Positions 1-8,249 of a stretch of DNA of 41,298 bases are shown piece after piece; the stretch's first letter is position 1; each line of letters begins with the position of its first letter. The translations under genes were made by a program, and so were the position numbers. The DNA comes from CAYVXT01 sp964455485 (GTDB taxonomy: Bacteria > Patescibacteriota > Minisyncoccia > Phycocordibacterales > WO2-35-19). Location of the stretch: NCBI GenBank assembly GCA_964455485.1, contig CAYVXT010000003.1, forward strand, positions 1 through 41,298. Direction: 5' to 3'. The notes beneath the pieces are model-generated. The model ran no database searches and was not told the origin of the DNA. It worked only from the letters and a program-made list of their open reading frames with translations.

Positions 1-68
1 ATGGAGCTCCAGTAGGAATAGGTGAGCGCTACGAATAGCACCACCAAGAAAACGATAACTTTTCTCAC
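1..68 (-). CDS. Start of a membrane or secreted protein, cut by the window edge
   Basis: The reverse strand opens with GTG at 66-68 and encodes a basic start followed by a hydrophobic run (RKVIVFLVVLFVALTY), which reads as a signal peptide or membrane anchor. An AAAAGGAGA ribosome site lies about 8 bases upstream. An in-frame ATG at 108-110 touches the -10 box and would lie upstream of the transcript start, so GTG is preferred. Only 22 codons are visible and the function cannot be assigned. It is transcribed divergently from RNase P RNA. Confidence 0.6.
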   Translation of the reverse strand, partial: MRKVIVFLVVLFVALTYSYWSS

Positions 69-110
69 GGTTATGCTTCTCCTTTTCTCAATGATCTTTA
101 ATCCGGCCAT

Positions 111-139
111 ATTATATCATAAAAGGTGTATAAATGCAA
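111..139 (-). promoter_or_regulatory. Promoter for the leftward truncated gene
   Basis: On the reverse strand TTGCAT, a 17-base spacer and TATAAT match a sigma-70 promoter. The predicted start near 104 leaves a leader that holds the SD site of the GTG-started gene. Confidence 0.65.
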
Positions 140-148
140 GAAAAATAC

Positions 149-176
149 TTGTAAAAAAGCAAAAATATGATAAAAT
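149..176 (+). promoter_or_regulatory. Promoter for RNase P RNA
   Basis: TTGTAA, a 16-base spacer and TAAAAT precede the RNA 5' end near 181 by a few bases. Confidence 0.6.
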
Positions 177-180
177 TTAA

Positions 181-554
181 ACAGGCTTTCATTCCGAGCA
201 TTAGCTCTATACCGTCTGGTATAGGGAGGAAAGTCCGAACATGCACTCTTTTTTAAAGAGTAGTACGGTAGTGGGTAACACCCATCGCCTCGTACCGTAA
301 GGTATGGGTAGAGGTGCGAACAGAAACGCTCGAACCGAAAGGGGAGAGATTCCGAAAGGAATTGTCATACGGAAACGTATGGATGCAACGGCTAAATCCT
401 TACCTGCATGCAAGGCCGTGCCTCGGCAATTTATTGCTGAGGAGTGCCGCTAATGCCCTGAGTTTAATCGAAGGGCTTGATCCGTTTGGTAACAAACGTG
501 ACAGATAAATTAATGCAGAGAAACAGAATTCGGCTTATGAGAATGAAAGCCTAT
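181..554 (+). ncRNA. rnpB: RNase P RNA (bacterial class A type)
   Basis: This is the catalytic RNA that removes 5' leaders from pre-tRNAs. The conserved GGGAGGAAAGTCCGAACA block lies near 225-242, and the 3' conserved ACAGAATTCGGCTTAT lies near 523-538. The ends pair perfectly as helix P1: AGGCTTTCATTC at 183-194 against GAATGAAAGCCT at 541-552. At about 370 nt the length is normal for a bacterial RNase P RNA. It has its own promoter and is followed by a strong hairpin terminator. The protein partner RnpA is not in the window. Confidence 0.95.
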
Positions 555-557
555 AAA

Positions 558-592
558 ATGCAAAATCCGCCCTCACGGGCGGATTTTGCATT
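558..592 (+). terminator. Intrinsic terminator after rnpB
   Basis: A perfect hairpin (GCAAAATCCGCCC / TCAC loop / GGGCGGATTTTGC) directly follows the RNase P RNA and ends in ATTT. The A/T-rich outer stem could let it work in both directions. Confidence 0.85.
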
Positions 593-594
593 TA

Positions 595-739
595 TGGGGG
601 CAGGAGAGAAGTCTTGATCCTTACAGGATCTGTACACCTTTCGTATCGTACTCACCTTCGCCATGCTCAGGTTTTGTGCGATTTACTCAAGGTCTTCAAG
701 TCCTCCCACGCAAGCAAAGCAGTTTGCTTGCTCTGCCCA
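595..739 (-). repeat. Nested palindromic element carrying tRNA-Leu(UAG) end copies
   Basis: Read on the reverse strand after tRNA-Leu(UAG) and its terminator, there is an inverted acceptor copy (TGGGCAG, 733-739). Then comes hairpin H1 (708-732), an inverted T-arm copy (695-707), and a core containing GGCGAAGGTGAG. A second hairpin with GATCCTGTAAGGATC follows, and last a direct degenerate copy of the tRNA 3' end (595-614). It has the same architecture as the elements beside tRNA-Leu(UAA), tRNA-Tyr and tRNA-Asn. No coding potential is evident. Confidence 0.65.
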
Positions 740-778
740 CAAAATAAAACACCAGCAAAAATGCTGGGTTTTATTTTG
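735..778 (-). terminator. Terminator of tRNA-Leu(UAG)
   Basis: A long A/T-rich stem with a GCTGG/CCAGC tip lies directly 3' of the tRNA. The TTTTATTTTG strand supplies the U-rich tail. Confidence 0.7.
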
Positions 779-860
779 TGGGCAGGAGAGGACTTGAACC
801 TCCATTCCTTGCGGAACATGCTCCTAAGGCATGCGCGTCTACCAATTTCGCCACCTGCCC
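779..860 (-). tRNA. tRNA-Leu(UAG)
   Basis: The acceptor arms GGGCAGG and CCTGCCC pair and the discriminator is A. The anticodon stem CATGC/GCATG closes the loop CTTAGGA, giving anticodon UAG. A long class II variable arm and the T-loop TTCAAGT are present. CCA is not encoded. Confidence 0.95.
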
Positions 861-901
861 ATTTTTTATTTTAATTCAATATGCTATATTTTTAAACGAA
901 T

Positions 902-974
902 CCGCTCATAGCTCAGCTGGTAGAGCAGCTCCCTCTTAAGGAGATGGTCGGGGGTTCGATTCCCTCTGAGCGGA
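902..974 (+). tRNA. tRNA-Lys(CUU)
   Basis: The acceptor CCGCTCA pairs with TGAGCGG and the discriminator is A. The loop CTCTTAA gives anticodon CUU, and the T-arm is GGGGG-TTCGATT-CCCTC. The outermost anticodon-stem pair is a mismatch (G-A). CCA is not encoded, and no terminator hairpin follows before the oppositely oriented repeat at 999. Confidence 0.93.
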
Positions 975-998
975 CTAAGATAATAACATAATTACCTT

Positions 999-1140
999 GT
1001 GCCTGGGGTGGGACTCGGTCACAACTCTTTTGTTTTCCAAAAGGTTTCGACCCCGCCTCGCCTGTTTCGTTTTGCTCAACATCGCTCCGGCTTTCTCGTC
1101 CCACTCGCAAAGCAGAGCAGTCTGCTTTGCTCACAGACAT
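999..1140 (-). repeat. Nested palindromic element carrying tRNA-Leu(UAA) end copies
   Basis: The reverse strand beyond tRNA-Leu(UAA) shows hairpin H1 (about 1106-1132, AAAGCAG/CTGCTTT), an inverted T-arm piece GTGGGAC, then a core with CCGGAGCG and GGCGAGGCGGGGTCG. A second hairpin built on AACC/GGTT-type arms follows, then GTGACCGA. It ends in a direct copy of the tRNA 3' end (999-1017), matching 1162-1180. The core and its GGGGTCG...GTGACC clamp match the tRNA-Asn element at 38160-38290. Confidence 0.7.
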
Positions 1141-1161
1141 AAAATTCGCATTGCGAATTTT
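1141..1161 (-). terminator. Terminator of the tRNA-Cys/tRNA-Leu(UAA) transcript
   Basis: The near-perfect palindrome AAAATTCGCA/TTGCGAATTTT lies immediately 3' of tRNA-Leu(UAA) on the reverse strand and ends in TTTT. Confidence 0.7.
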
Positions 1162-1162
1162 G

Positions 1163-1244
1163 TGCCTGGGGTGGGACTCGAACCCACAAGCCTTTGGGGC
1201 AAGAGATTTTAAGTCTCTCGTGTATACCATTCCACCACCCAGGC
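1163..1244 (-). tRNA. tRNA-Leu(UAA)
   Basis: The acceptor GCCTGGG pairs with CCCAGGC and the discriminator is A. The anticodon stem AGAGA/TCTCT closes CTTAAAA, giving anticodon UAA. It has a long variable arm and the T-loop TTCGAGT. It lies 4 bases downstream of tRNA-Cys on the same strand, so the two are probably co-transcribed. There is no intron and no encoded CCA. Confidence 0.95.
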
Positions 1245-1248
1245 AGGG

Positions 1249-1320
1249 AGACCTAGGGCGGAATCGAACCGCCGTATAAGAGTTTTGCAGACTCTTGCCT
1301 TACCACTTGGCGACTAGGTC
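1249..1320 (-). tRNA. tRNA-Cys(GCA)
   Basis: The acceptor GACCTAG pairs with CTAGGTC and the discriminator is U, as expected for Cys. The stem AGAGT/ACTCT closes CTGCAAA, giving anticodon GCA. It is the first gene of a Cys-Leu pair. Confidence 0.95.
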
Positions 1321-1365
1321 TAATATTAAATTGCCTCTATATAAAGCATTTTAGCCTTTATAGTA

Positions 1366-1716
1366 TTAATTTTCAATCTGATTCTGATTTAGGAGCTCAT
1401 CGATTCGTTGACGATTGTGTTCGCCCATATCGATTTGAAAATCTATCCTTGGAGCGTATCCAAATGACTTTTTACTTATGACAAATTGCCTAAATTCGCT
1501 TCTGTGTCTTCGCATAAAATCAAGCGCCGCTTCTTCTTTATGTTGAGGTAAAGCAGTAAAATAAATCATGGCTCTTTTGCCCCGATCTAATATTTGTGAA
1601 TTTGTAATAGTGATCAAAGAATCGTGGTTTGATTCTCTTTCAAAATACTCAGCAGCAAATTCTTTTAGAAGGGAAGCCGCCCTTTCGTCTTTGTGATGTT
1701 TTGGTTGGTGACCCAT
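1366..1716 (-). CDS. rbfA: Ribosome-binding factor A
   Basis: RbfA is a KH-like factor that binds immature 30S subunits and helps 16S rRNA 5' end maturation. The 116-residue product has the family layout: a basic N-terminus (MGHQPKHHKDERAASLLKEF), a helix, then beta strands (SLITITNSQILDRGKRAMIYFTA), then the region around FGYAPRIDFQIDMGE before a C-terminal helix. The ATG at 1714-1716 is chosen; it lies 4 bases after the infB stop, whereas an upstream TTG would overlap infB. It is the second gene of an infB-rbfA operon, a common bacterial arrangement, and is likely translated by coupling. Confidence 0.9.
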   Translation of the reverse strand: MGHQPKHHKDERAASLLKEFAAEYFERESNHDSLITITNSQILDRGKRAMIYFTALPQHKEEAALDFMRRHRSEFRQFVISKKSFGYAPRIDFQIDMGEHNRQRIDELLNQNQIEN

Positions 1717-1720
1717 AAAA

Positions 1721-3214
1721 TTACTTTTTATCAACCATTATTGTTGCTTGTAGCACATCAATTGGGGCAATTTCAATTTTAGATTCTACCATCAGTCCAA
1801 ACTCGTCTCCTTCCTTGGCATGATCAGCTTTTATTTTTTGAACCTGAAGCTCTTTTATCTTACCTTCACCTATAATTGCGTCTCTTCTAATTATTTTTAC
1901 CGTTGAACCGGTTTTAATTTCACCTTCTTGGACTTTACCACCGATTACTTGTTTGTCTTTATTTTTACTAAATATTCTAAGTACTTTGGCTGAGCCAGTG
2001 ATGACTTCTACTTTTGATATTGGGGTAGCTTCGTCCAACCTTTCTCTTAGAAAGTCCATAAGCTCATAAATTATTCTGAAAGATTTGACTTGTATGTTTT
2101 CTCGCAGTGCAAATGCTTCAGCATTTTTTTCTGTGCTTACATTGAAACCAATAACCAGACTATGCTTTATCTCTGCAGTTTTTATATCATTTTCAGAAAC
2201 TGCACCTATGCCTTTTAAAACTATTTGCGGCCTGATTTTTTCATTACCAATTTTCTTGATTTCATGCTCTACAGCTTCGAGTGATCCGTAAGTATCGGTT
2301 TTTATAATTAGAGGCAGAGTGATCCTTGTATCTGTGTGATCTACATCGGTCTCAGTTTTAGTTGTTTGGGTATTTGCAAATTTAATTGCTTCTTCCTTAT
2401 CAGCAAATGCTCTAAACTCTTGACCCACTCCTGGCATTTTGTCCCATCCTACTATTTCAACTGGGCTTGAGAAGGTTGCGCTATCAATTTGTTTACCTTG
2501 GAAATTATGTATGGAACGTACTTTTGCATATGCACCACTTGCGGCTACAAACATTCCAATTTTTAATAAACCATCTTTTATAATTAGAGTTGCAGATATT
2601 CCTTGTTTAGGATTTAGCTCACTTTCAATAATAAATCCCTCTGCATTTTTAGACGGATCTCCTTTTAAGTCTTCCATGTCAGATTGGAGAATAATAAGTT
2701 CTAACAAATCAGTTATATTGTCACCGGTTTTTGCAGAAACTGCGACGGCTGGTACTGACCCGCCCCAACCTTCAATAAAAACTTCGTTTTCAGCAAGACT
2801 TTGTTTTGTCTTATCTATGTTTGCGCCTGGTTTGTCGATTTTGTTTAGAGCCACAATGAATGGAATGCCATCATTTCTAATGCATGAGAGTGCTTCTATG
2901 GTTTGAGGTTTTACTCCATCATCTGCTGCTACTACAAGTATCGCAATATCTGCAACACTGGCTCCGCGCTCTCGAATCGAACAAAAAGCTTCATGACCAG
3001 GGGTATCCAAAAATGTTATAGTGCGAACATCGTCACCAACTTTGCATTCAGCTTCGTATGCGGAAATATGCTGGGTTATTCCCCCAGCTTCTGAACCTGC
3101 CGTGTTTGACTTTCGGATATAGTCGAGCAAAGTCGACTTGCCGTGGTCAATATGCCCCATTACTACTACCACAGGAGGCCTTTTTATTTGTTTTTCTCCG
3201 TTAGTTATAGCCAT
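1721..3214 (-). CDS. infB: Translation initiation factor IF-2, short form
   Basis: IF-2 is the GTPase that brings initiator tRNA to the 30S subunit and promotes subunit joining. The G domain begins almost at once: G1 VVVMGHIDHGKST, switch II DTPGHEAF and G4 NKID are all visible. Domain II, the domain III linker and the C-terminal beta-barrel follow. At about 497 residues it lacks the long N-terminal extension of typical IF-2 (about 750-900), leaving roughly the universal core. The ATG at 3212-3214 (MAITNGEKQIKRPP) is preferred over upstream codons because it sits just before the G domain; no clear SD is present. rbfA follows directly. Confidence 0.95.
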   Translation of the reverse strand: MAITNGEKQIKRPPVVVVMGHIDHGKSTLLDYIRKSNTAGSEAGGITQHISAYEAECKVGDDVRTITFLDTPGHEAFCSIRERGASVADIAILVVAADDGVKPQTIEALSCIRNDGIPFIVALNKIDKPGANIDKTKQSLAENEVFIEGWGGSVPAVAVSAKTGDNITDLLELIILQSDMEDLKGDPSKNAEGFIIESELNPKQGISATLIIKDGLLKIGMFVAASGAYAKVRSIHNFQGKQIDSATFSSPVEIVGWDKMPGVGQEFRAFADKEEAIKFANTQTTKTETDVDHTDTRITLPLIIKTDTYGSLEAVEHEIKKIGNEKIRPQIVLKGIGAVSENDIKTAEIKHSLVIGFNVSTEKNAEAFALRENIQVKSFRIIYELMDFLRERLDEATPISKVEVITGSAKVLRIFSKNKDKQVIGGKVQEGEIKTGSTVKIIRRDAIIGEGKIKELQVQKIKADHAKEGDEFGLMVESKIEIAPIDVLQATIMVDKK

Positions 3215-3241
3215 AAAGTGAAGTCGTTGACATTCTCGCGT

Positions 3242-3269
3242 ATTATACACTAAATGTGATATTATCCAA
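3242..3269 (-). promoter_or_regulatory. Promoter for infB-rbfA
   Basis: On the reverse strand TTGGAT, a 16-base spacer and TATAAT sit about 20 bases before the infB start. A rightward -10-like TATTAT (3260-3265) for the desulfurase gene overlaps it, so the two promoters are divergent and interleaved. Confidence 0.65.
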
Positions 3270-3272
3270 ATA

Positions 3273-4475
3273 ATGAAAGGTATTAAGAAAAAAACTAAAA
3301 AAGGGAGCCAAAAGACCAGAGTATTTCTGGACTATGCTTCTATTACCCCAGTAGATAGTAGGGTAGGGAAAAGGGTGGCAGAGGTAGAGGAAAAATTTTG
3401 GGCAAACCCATCATCTATACACTCTGAGGGTGAAAGTGCCAAAAATACTTTGGAAGAATCAAAGCGCAAAATTGCTTCTGTGTTGCATTCGCGTTCGAGT
3501 GAAGTTGTGATTACAAGTGGAGGTACTGAATCATTAAACTTGGCTATACTGGGTGTAGTAGCCGCTTTCGAAAAAGATAATGTTGGCGTGCCACACATTA
3601 TTACATCTATTATCGAACATCCTGCAGTACTGGAACCAATAAAATCTTTGGTTAAGTCAGGAAAAGCTGAAGCTTCGTATGTTATGCCAAATGAGTCAGG
3701 TCTCGTGAGTGCTGAATCGGTGGAGAAGGAACTAAGAAAAAATACAGTATTGGTAGCTATTCAACATGCCAATAATGAAATTGGCACAATTCAACCAATT
3801 TCTAAAATTTCTAAATTGGTAAAAAGTTTTAGAGATATTAATAATTCTAATTATCCTTATGTTTTGGCTGATGCCAGCCAAAGTTTTTTATACGAGCATG
3901 TTTCTTTAGAAAGACTGCAAGCTGACCTAATAGTGGTTGATGGTATAAAAGTTTATGGCCCTCGGGGGTCAGGAGTTTTGGTGGTTAGGAGTGGTACTCG
4001 TATTTCCTCATTATATAAAGGTGGTGGTCAGGAGAATGGCTTAAGATCTGGCACTGAAAATGTTGCAGGAGCAGCCGGACTAGCTCTTGCATTAGAAATG
4101 GGCGCTAAAGTACGTGAAGAGGAATCAAAACGTCTTACTAAAATTCGCGACTATTTAATAAAAAGAATATTAGAGGAATTTTCAAATTCATCATTGAATG
4201 GTGATCAAAAAGAGAGGTTGCCAAACAATGCAAACATTTGCTTTTCTGGAAGCGATTCGGAATTTTTAGTTATTCGACTTGATGTGGCAGGTTTTGCGGT
4301 TTCAGCTGCATCTGCTTGTCACGCATTGTCCTTGGAAAATTCTTCTTATGTTATAGATGCATTAGGCAAAAAAGGGTGTGGATCTTCATCACTCCGTTTT
4401 ACTTTTGGACGCCAAACAAAAAAAGCAGATATAGATGCTCTGATTGTGGCACTTCATAAAATAATCAAGCATTAA
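3273..4475 (+). CDS. Cysteine desulfurase (NifS/IscS family)
   Basis: This is a PLP enzyme that takes sulfur from cysteine as an enzyme-bound persulfide, most likely for tRNA thiolation or Fe-S assembly. Visible family features are GGTESLN (83-89), His116 in IEHPAVL which stacks on PLP, HANNEIGTIQPI, Asp200 and Gln203 in DASQ, Lys226 in GIKVYGPRG, and Cys349 in ASACHA as the persulfide carrier. The usual SxHK around the lysine reads DGIK. At 400 residues it is full length with a short basic N-terminal extension. A TATTAT box ends 7 bases before the ATG and there is no SD, so it may be leaderless. No IscU or MnmA partner is adjacent. Confidence 0.9.
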   Translation: MKGIKKKTKKGSQKTRVFLDYASITPVDSRVGKRVAEVEEKFWANPSSIHSEGESAKNTLEESKRKIASVLHSRSSEVVITSGGTESLNLAILGVVAAFEKDNVGVPHIITSIIEHPAVLEPIKSLVKSGKAEASYVMPNESGLVSAESVEKELRKNTVLVAIQHANNEIGTIQPISKISKLVKSFRDINNSNYPYVLADASQSFLYEHVSLERLQADLIVVDGIKVYGPRGSGVLVVRSGTRISSLYKGGGQENGLRSGTENVAGAAGLALALEMGAKVREEESKRLTKIRDYLIKRILEEFSNSSLNGDQKERLPNNANICFSGSDSEFLVIRLDVAGFAVSAASACHALSLENSSYVIDALGKKGCGSSSLRFTFGRQTKKADIDALIVALHKIIKH

Positions 4476-4567
4476 ATGCTTATATAAATTCAGGCGGATA
4501 TCCACAAGATAGGAAATTAATTGTGTTTGAAATTGTTTTTTGATTTTGCTTTTGATAAAATGAAGTA

Positions 4568-5374
4568 ATGGAGGATCTCACTAAACACCAATTAATACTA
4601 CTAGTGCTCTTGATCACTTTTGTGACTTCAATTGCGACTGGTATTATTACTTTTACCTTACTTCAGGAAGCTCCGGTGGAAGTGACCCAGACAATAAATA
4701 GAGTGGTAGAAAAAACAATAGAAACAGTAGTGACTGAGCCAGGTAAACCAGAAAAGGTGGTTGAAACAGTGGTGATAAATGAAGAGGATAGAGTTTTGGA
4801 TTCTATATCGAAAAATGAAAAATCCATAGTTAGGTTAAAAACCACTGGTGCTGATGGGAGCGAAGTTGTGACTGGTATGGGGGTTGTAGTTTCTTCTGAT
4901 GGTACAGTCATGGCTCAGGAAAAAAGTTATTCTAGTCTGTCAGCATTCTCCATAGTGTTCTTTGATGGGAAATCACTTTCAATACGAAAGGTCCACATTG
5001 ATTCAAAAAATGGTCTTGTGTTCTTGAAACCAGATGTACCAATAAACGAAAAATATGCTTTTTATCCTGCTACGCTCGGAGATTCAAATCTTCTCAAAAT
5101 TGGTCAAACGGTTGTAGCACTTAGTGGTAAAGACTCAAATGCGGTATCAATTGGACGAATAAAACAGCTTTCTATTGACAGTAGCAAATCACTAGAGAAC
5201 ATAATAACCGATATTGCTTTCACAAAAAATTTCCCAGGAAGCCCGATTATAAGCCTATCAGGAGAAGTAGTAGGAATTGAGTCGCCTACAAGTTCAGCAG
5301 AAACATTTACCTATATCCCAATAAATAGCTTTAAGCCCGCAATACAAGAAGGAATAAAAAATCTTTCAAATTAG
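4568..5374 (+). CDS. Membrane-anchored trypsin-like (S1C) protein with a degenerate active site
   Basis: The protein has one N-terminal membrane helix (about residues 8-33), a low-complexity acidic/Val-Thr stalk (to about 75), then a trypsin-fold domain recognisable from GMGVVVSSDGTV, FFDGK, LGDSNLLKIGQTVVAL and SGEVVGIES. The catalytic positions look lost. The TNxHVV segment reads AQEKSYS, the DLAVLK aspartate is replaced in SKNGLVFLK, and the GNSGGP block is shortened to FPGSPII. It is therefore likely a non-proteolytic HtrA-like binding or regulatory protein exposed outside the membrane. The box TAAAAT lies exactly 6 bases before the ATG with no SD, suggesting a leaderless message. Fold confidence is moderate; the lack of activity is inference. 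Confidence 0.7.
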   Translation: MEDLTKHQLILLVLLITFVTSIATGIITFTLLQEAPVEVTQTINRVVEKTIETVVTEPGKPEKVVETVVINEEDRVLDSISKNEKSIVRLKTTGADGSEVVTGMGVVVSSDGTVMAQEKSYSSLSAFSIVFFDGKSLSIRKVHIDSKNGLVFLKPDVPINEKYAFYPATLGDSNLLKIGQTVVALSGKDSNAVSIGRIKQLSIDSSKSLENIITDIAFTKNFPGSPIISLSGEVVGIESPTSSAETFTYIPINSFKPAIQEGIKNLSN

Positions 5375-5424
5375 CTTTGGAAATCCTGTTCTAAAGTAGT
5401 CTGGCTTTTTCTCCAAATATTTGT

Positions 5425-5430
5425 TATAAT
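5425..5430 (+). promoter_or_regulatory. Extended -10 box of the clp gene
   Basis: TGTTATAAT is an extended -10 box. The clp ATG is at 5445 and no SD is visible, giving a very short leader. Confidence 0.55.
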
Positions 5431-5444
5431 ATAATCATAAAATT

Positions 5445-8135
5445 ATGACGCCATTTAACAATTTCACAACAAAAGCAAAGGAGGCAATAAAGCGAGCTCA
5501 TGAGCTCGTAATTGAGCGTGGTCAAAATCATGTTGGTCCGCTCCAACTACTCACTGCACTTATACTGCAAGAAGAGAGCATGGTTGCTTCTATTTTGGAC
5601 CGCATGGAAGTAGATACTATTTTGCTCACCGACTCGCTTATAGAGGCTATGGAGGCAGGCACACAGAGCAATACAGTGGCACCTTCGTACCAAATATATC
5701 TTACCCCTGAGCTTGCCATGATCATAGAACACTCGGCAAAGGTGGCAGCTGGTATGAATGATGAATTTGTATCGACTGAACATTTGTTTATAGCGTGTCT
5801 TGAAGTAGAAAGTCCAGCTCGCCAAATACTTTCGCGATTTAAGATTGAAAAAGAAAAAGTAATGTTCTTGATTCAGGAAATGAAGCAGGGAAGAATGCAA
5901 GAACACAAGGGGCAACCAAGAGCAAAGGCTTTAGTGAAATACACAAGGTCACTAACTAAGCTTGCAAGAGATAACAAACTTGACCCTGTAATTGGACGTG
6001 ACGAAGAAATCTCTCGCATAATCCAAATACTTTCAAGGAGAACAAAAAATAACCCAATACTTATTGGGGAAGCCGGTGTGGGTAAAACTGCTATCGCAGA
6101 AGGCTTGGCTATGCGTGTTGCCACAGGTAATGTGCCTGAGTCTTTGAAAGATAAAGAAATTGTTTCTCTTGATCTCGGGCTTTTAGTTGCTGGTACGAAG
6201 TATCGAGGTGAATTCGAAGAGCGACTAAAAAACATTATCAAGGATATTGAAAAATCTGAAGGTAAAATAATTCTATTTATTGATGAAATCCATACTATAG
6301 TAGGAGCTGGTAGTGCCGAAGGGTCTCTCGACGCTTCAAATATGCTTAAGCCACCTCTAGCTAGAGGTGAGCTTCGAGCTATTGGTGCTACAACTATCAA
6401 AGAATATCAAAAACACATAGAAAAGGATCCTGCTCTCACTAGAAGGTTCCAGCCTGTATATGTAAATGAGCCATCAATTGAGGACGCTATTACAATTTTG
6501 CGCGGTTTAAAGGAAAAGTATGAACTTTATCATGGTGTTCATATTACAGATGATGCTATAAAAGCTGCTGTAAATCTTTCGTCGAGATATATTGCCGATA
6601 GATTTTTGCCTGACAAAGCAGTAGATTTGATAGACGAAGCGGCATCTCATCTCAAAATTTCACTTGAGAATATGCCTCCTATATTGCAGGAAACAAATTC
6701 TAAAATCGTAAAGTTAGAAATAGAACGTGAGGCTCTTAGAAAAGAAGCCGAGGGTAAAAATGTTAAAGCCAAAACTCGACTCGAAGAAATTGAAAAGGAA
6801 ATCGCTGATTTGAAGGAAAAGACTGCCGAGATCGATCTTAAATGGAAGAACGAAAAAGAAACAGTGGGTGAAATCAAACGAATAAAAAAGGAGCTTGAAG
6901 AAGCCCGTCTTGAAGCTGAAGCTGCTGAAGCAAGAGTAGATTTAGGAAAAGCTGCAGAGGTTCGGTATGGCCGAATTCCTACTTTAGAAAAGGAGCTGGA
7001 GGCAAATGTTAAAAAACTCAAAAAACTTCAAAGTTCTCGACGTATTCTAAAAGAAGAAATTACCGAAAACGATATTGCAAATATAGTTGCAAAGTGGACT
7101 GGCATTCCTGTTTTCAGAATGCTTGAAGAGGAAGCTGAGAAGCTATCTAGAATGGAAGATGAGCTTAAGGGCAGGATCGTTGGTCAAAATGAGGCTGTAA
7201 AGAAAATATCTGAAACAATAAAAAGGAGTAGGGCGGGTATTTCTGATCCAAACAAACCAATTGGTTCGTTTATATTCCTTGGGCCAACAGGGGTAGGTAA
7301 AACTGAGCTTACCAAAGCATTAGCAGAGTTTATGTTTAATGATGATAAAGCTTTGATTCGTGTAGACATGTCAGAGTTTATGGAAAAGCATTCTGTTTCT
7401 AAACTCATTGGTTCGCCTCCGGGTTATGTAGGCTATGACGAAGGTGGTGGGCTTACTGAAATGGTGCGTCACAGACCATATTCAATAGTGTTGTTCGATG
7501 AGATTGAAAAGGCACACCCTGAAGTTTTCAATGTGCTTTTGCAAGTACTTGATAACGGTAGGCTCACAGACTCAAAAGGTAGGACAGTAAACTTCAAAAA
7601 TACAATAATAATAATGACCTCAAACATTGGTGCTCAATATATCGATAAAATGGAGAAACTAGGTTTTGGGGACCGAGAGTCAAAGGAAGATGGTGCATAT
7701 GCAAACGTAAAGGATAAAGTCATGGATGCTATGAAAGATTATTTTAGACCAGAATTTCTAAACCGTGTTGACGACATTATAATCTTTGATGTTCTCCCAA
7801 TGGAGGCCATAAGAGATATTGTAAAAATTCAAATTAATTTGGTTCGCGACAGACTTGCAATTAAGGAAATTTCAATTGATCTTACTGATGAAGCCTACGA
7901 ATATCTTGCAAGGGAAGGGTATAACCCTCAGTATGGTGCAAGACCACTCAAGCGATTGATTCAAAATAAAATATTAAATCCGATTGCCTCGCTAATTATT
8001 TCGAAAGGCATAATGAAAGGTGGCTTGGTCAGTGTTTCGGTTAAAAATGGCGACCTCGTATTTGATGTTAAAAAAGGAAGGAAGGGCGCAATCATAGAAG
8101 CATCGATACTTAATACTCCCACTCAGGTAGAATAG
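5445..8135 (+). CDS. clpB/clpC: ClpB/ClpC-type AAA+ unfoldase, Clp ATP-binding subunit
   Basis: This is a hexameric Hsp100 ATPase that threads proteins through its pore. Domains in order are a Clp N-terminal repeat domain (about 1-145), AAA+ D1 with Walker A GEAGVGKT and Walker B ILFIDEIH, and a long coiled-coil middle domain (about 405-530) ending in the ClpB-like RYGRIPTLEKEL. Then come the linker WTGIPV, AAA+ D2 with GPTGVGKTE and VLFDEIEKAHP, and the D2-small domain. At 896 residues it has ClpB size and a full ClpB middle domain. Unlike E. coli ClpB, the D2 loop after SNIGAQYIDKM contains LGFG at the place where ClpC carries its ClpP-docking tripeptide. Whether it is a disaggregase or a ClpP partner is open. 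Confidence 0.92.
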   Translation: MTPFNNFTTKAKEAIKRAHELVIERGQNHVGPLQLLTALILQEESMVASILDRMEVDTILLTDSLIEAMEAGTQSNTVAPSYQIYLTPELAMIIEHSAKVAAGMNDEFVSTEHLFIACLEVESPARQILSRFKIEKEKVMFLIQEMKQGRMQEHKGQPRAKALVKYTRSLTKLARDNKLDPVIGRDEEISRIIQILSRRTKNNPILIGEAGVGKTAIAEGLAMRVATGNVPESLKDKEIVSLDLGLLVAGTKYRGEFEERLKNIIKDIEKSEGKIILFIDEIHTIVGAGSAEGSLDASNMLKPPLARGELRAIGATTIKEYQKHIEKDPALTRRFQPVYVNEPSIEDAITILRGLKEKYELYHGVHITDDAIKAAVNLSSRYIADRFLPDKAVDLIDEAASHLKISLENMPPILQETNSKIVKLEIEREALRKEAEGKNVKAKTRLEEIEKEIADLKEKTAEIDLKWKNEKETVGEIKRIKKELEEARLEAEAAEARVDLGKAAEVRYGRIPTLEKELEANVKKLKKLQSSRRILKEEITENDIANIVAKWTGIPVFRMLEEEAEKLSRMEDELKGRIVGQNEAVKKISETIKRSRAGISDPNKPIGSFIFLGPTGVGKTELTKALAEFMFNDDKALIRVDMSEFMEKHSVSKLIGSPPGYVGYDEGGGLTEMVRHRPYSIVLFDEIEKAHPEVFNVLLQVLDNGRLTDSKGRTVNFKNTIIIMTSNIGAQYIDKMEKLGFGDRESKEDGAYANVKDKVMDAMKDYFRPEFLNRVDDIIIFDVLPMEAIRDIVKIQINLVRDRLAIKEISIDLTDEAYEYLAREGYNPQYGARPLKRLIQNKILNPIASLIISKGIMKGGLVSVSVKNGDLVFDVKKGRKGAIIEASILNTPTQVE

Positions 8136-8152
8136 GGTAAATAATTTGAGAG

Positions 8153-8187
8153 CTACCAAAAAAGCCTTAAAATAAGGCTTTTTTGGT
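8153..8187 (+). terminator. Terminator after clp
   Basis: The perfect hairpin TACCAAAAAAGCCTTA / TAAGGCTTTTTTGGTA follows the stop codon and ends in a T-run. Confidence 0.85.
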
Positions 8188-8214
8188 AATGTTAAATATT
8201 AAATTAAAAAAGAC

Positions 8215-8243
8215 TTGACAAAAAGTCAAGGATAGTATATACT
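8215..8243 (+). promoter_or_regulatory. Strong promoter of an unassigned small RNA
   Basis: A consensus TTGACA, a 17-base spacer and TATACT form the best promoter in this part of the window. No ORF with a ribosome site follows before the terminator. Confidence 0.8.
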
Positions 8244-8249
8244 TATACA

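Noticed and set aside
913..1230. Long minus-strand frame over tRNA-Lys and tRNA-Leu(UAA)
   Set aside because: It covers two tRNA genes and a repeat element, with no start signal.
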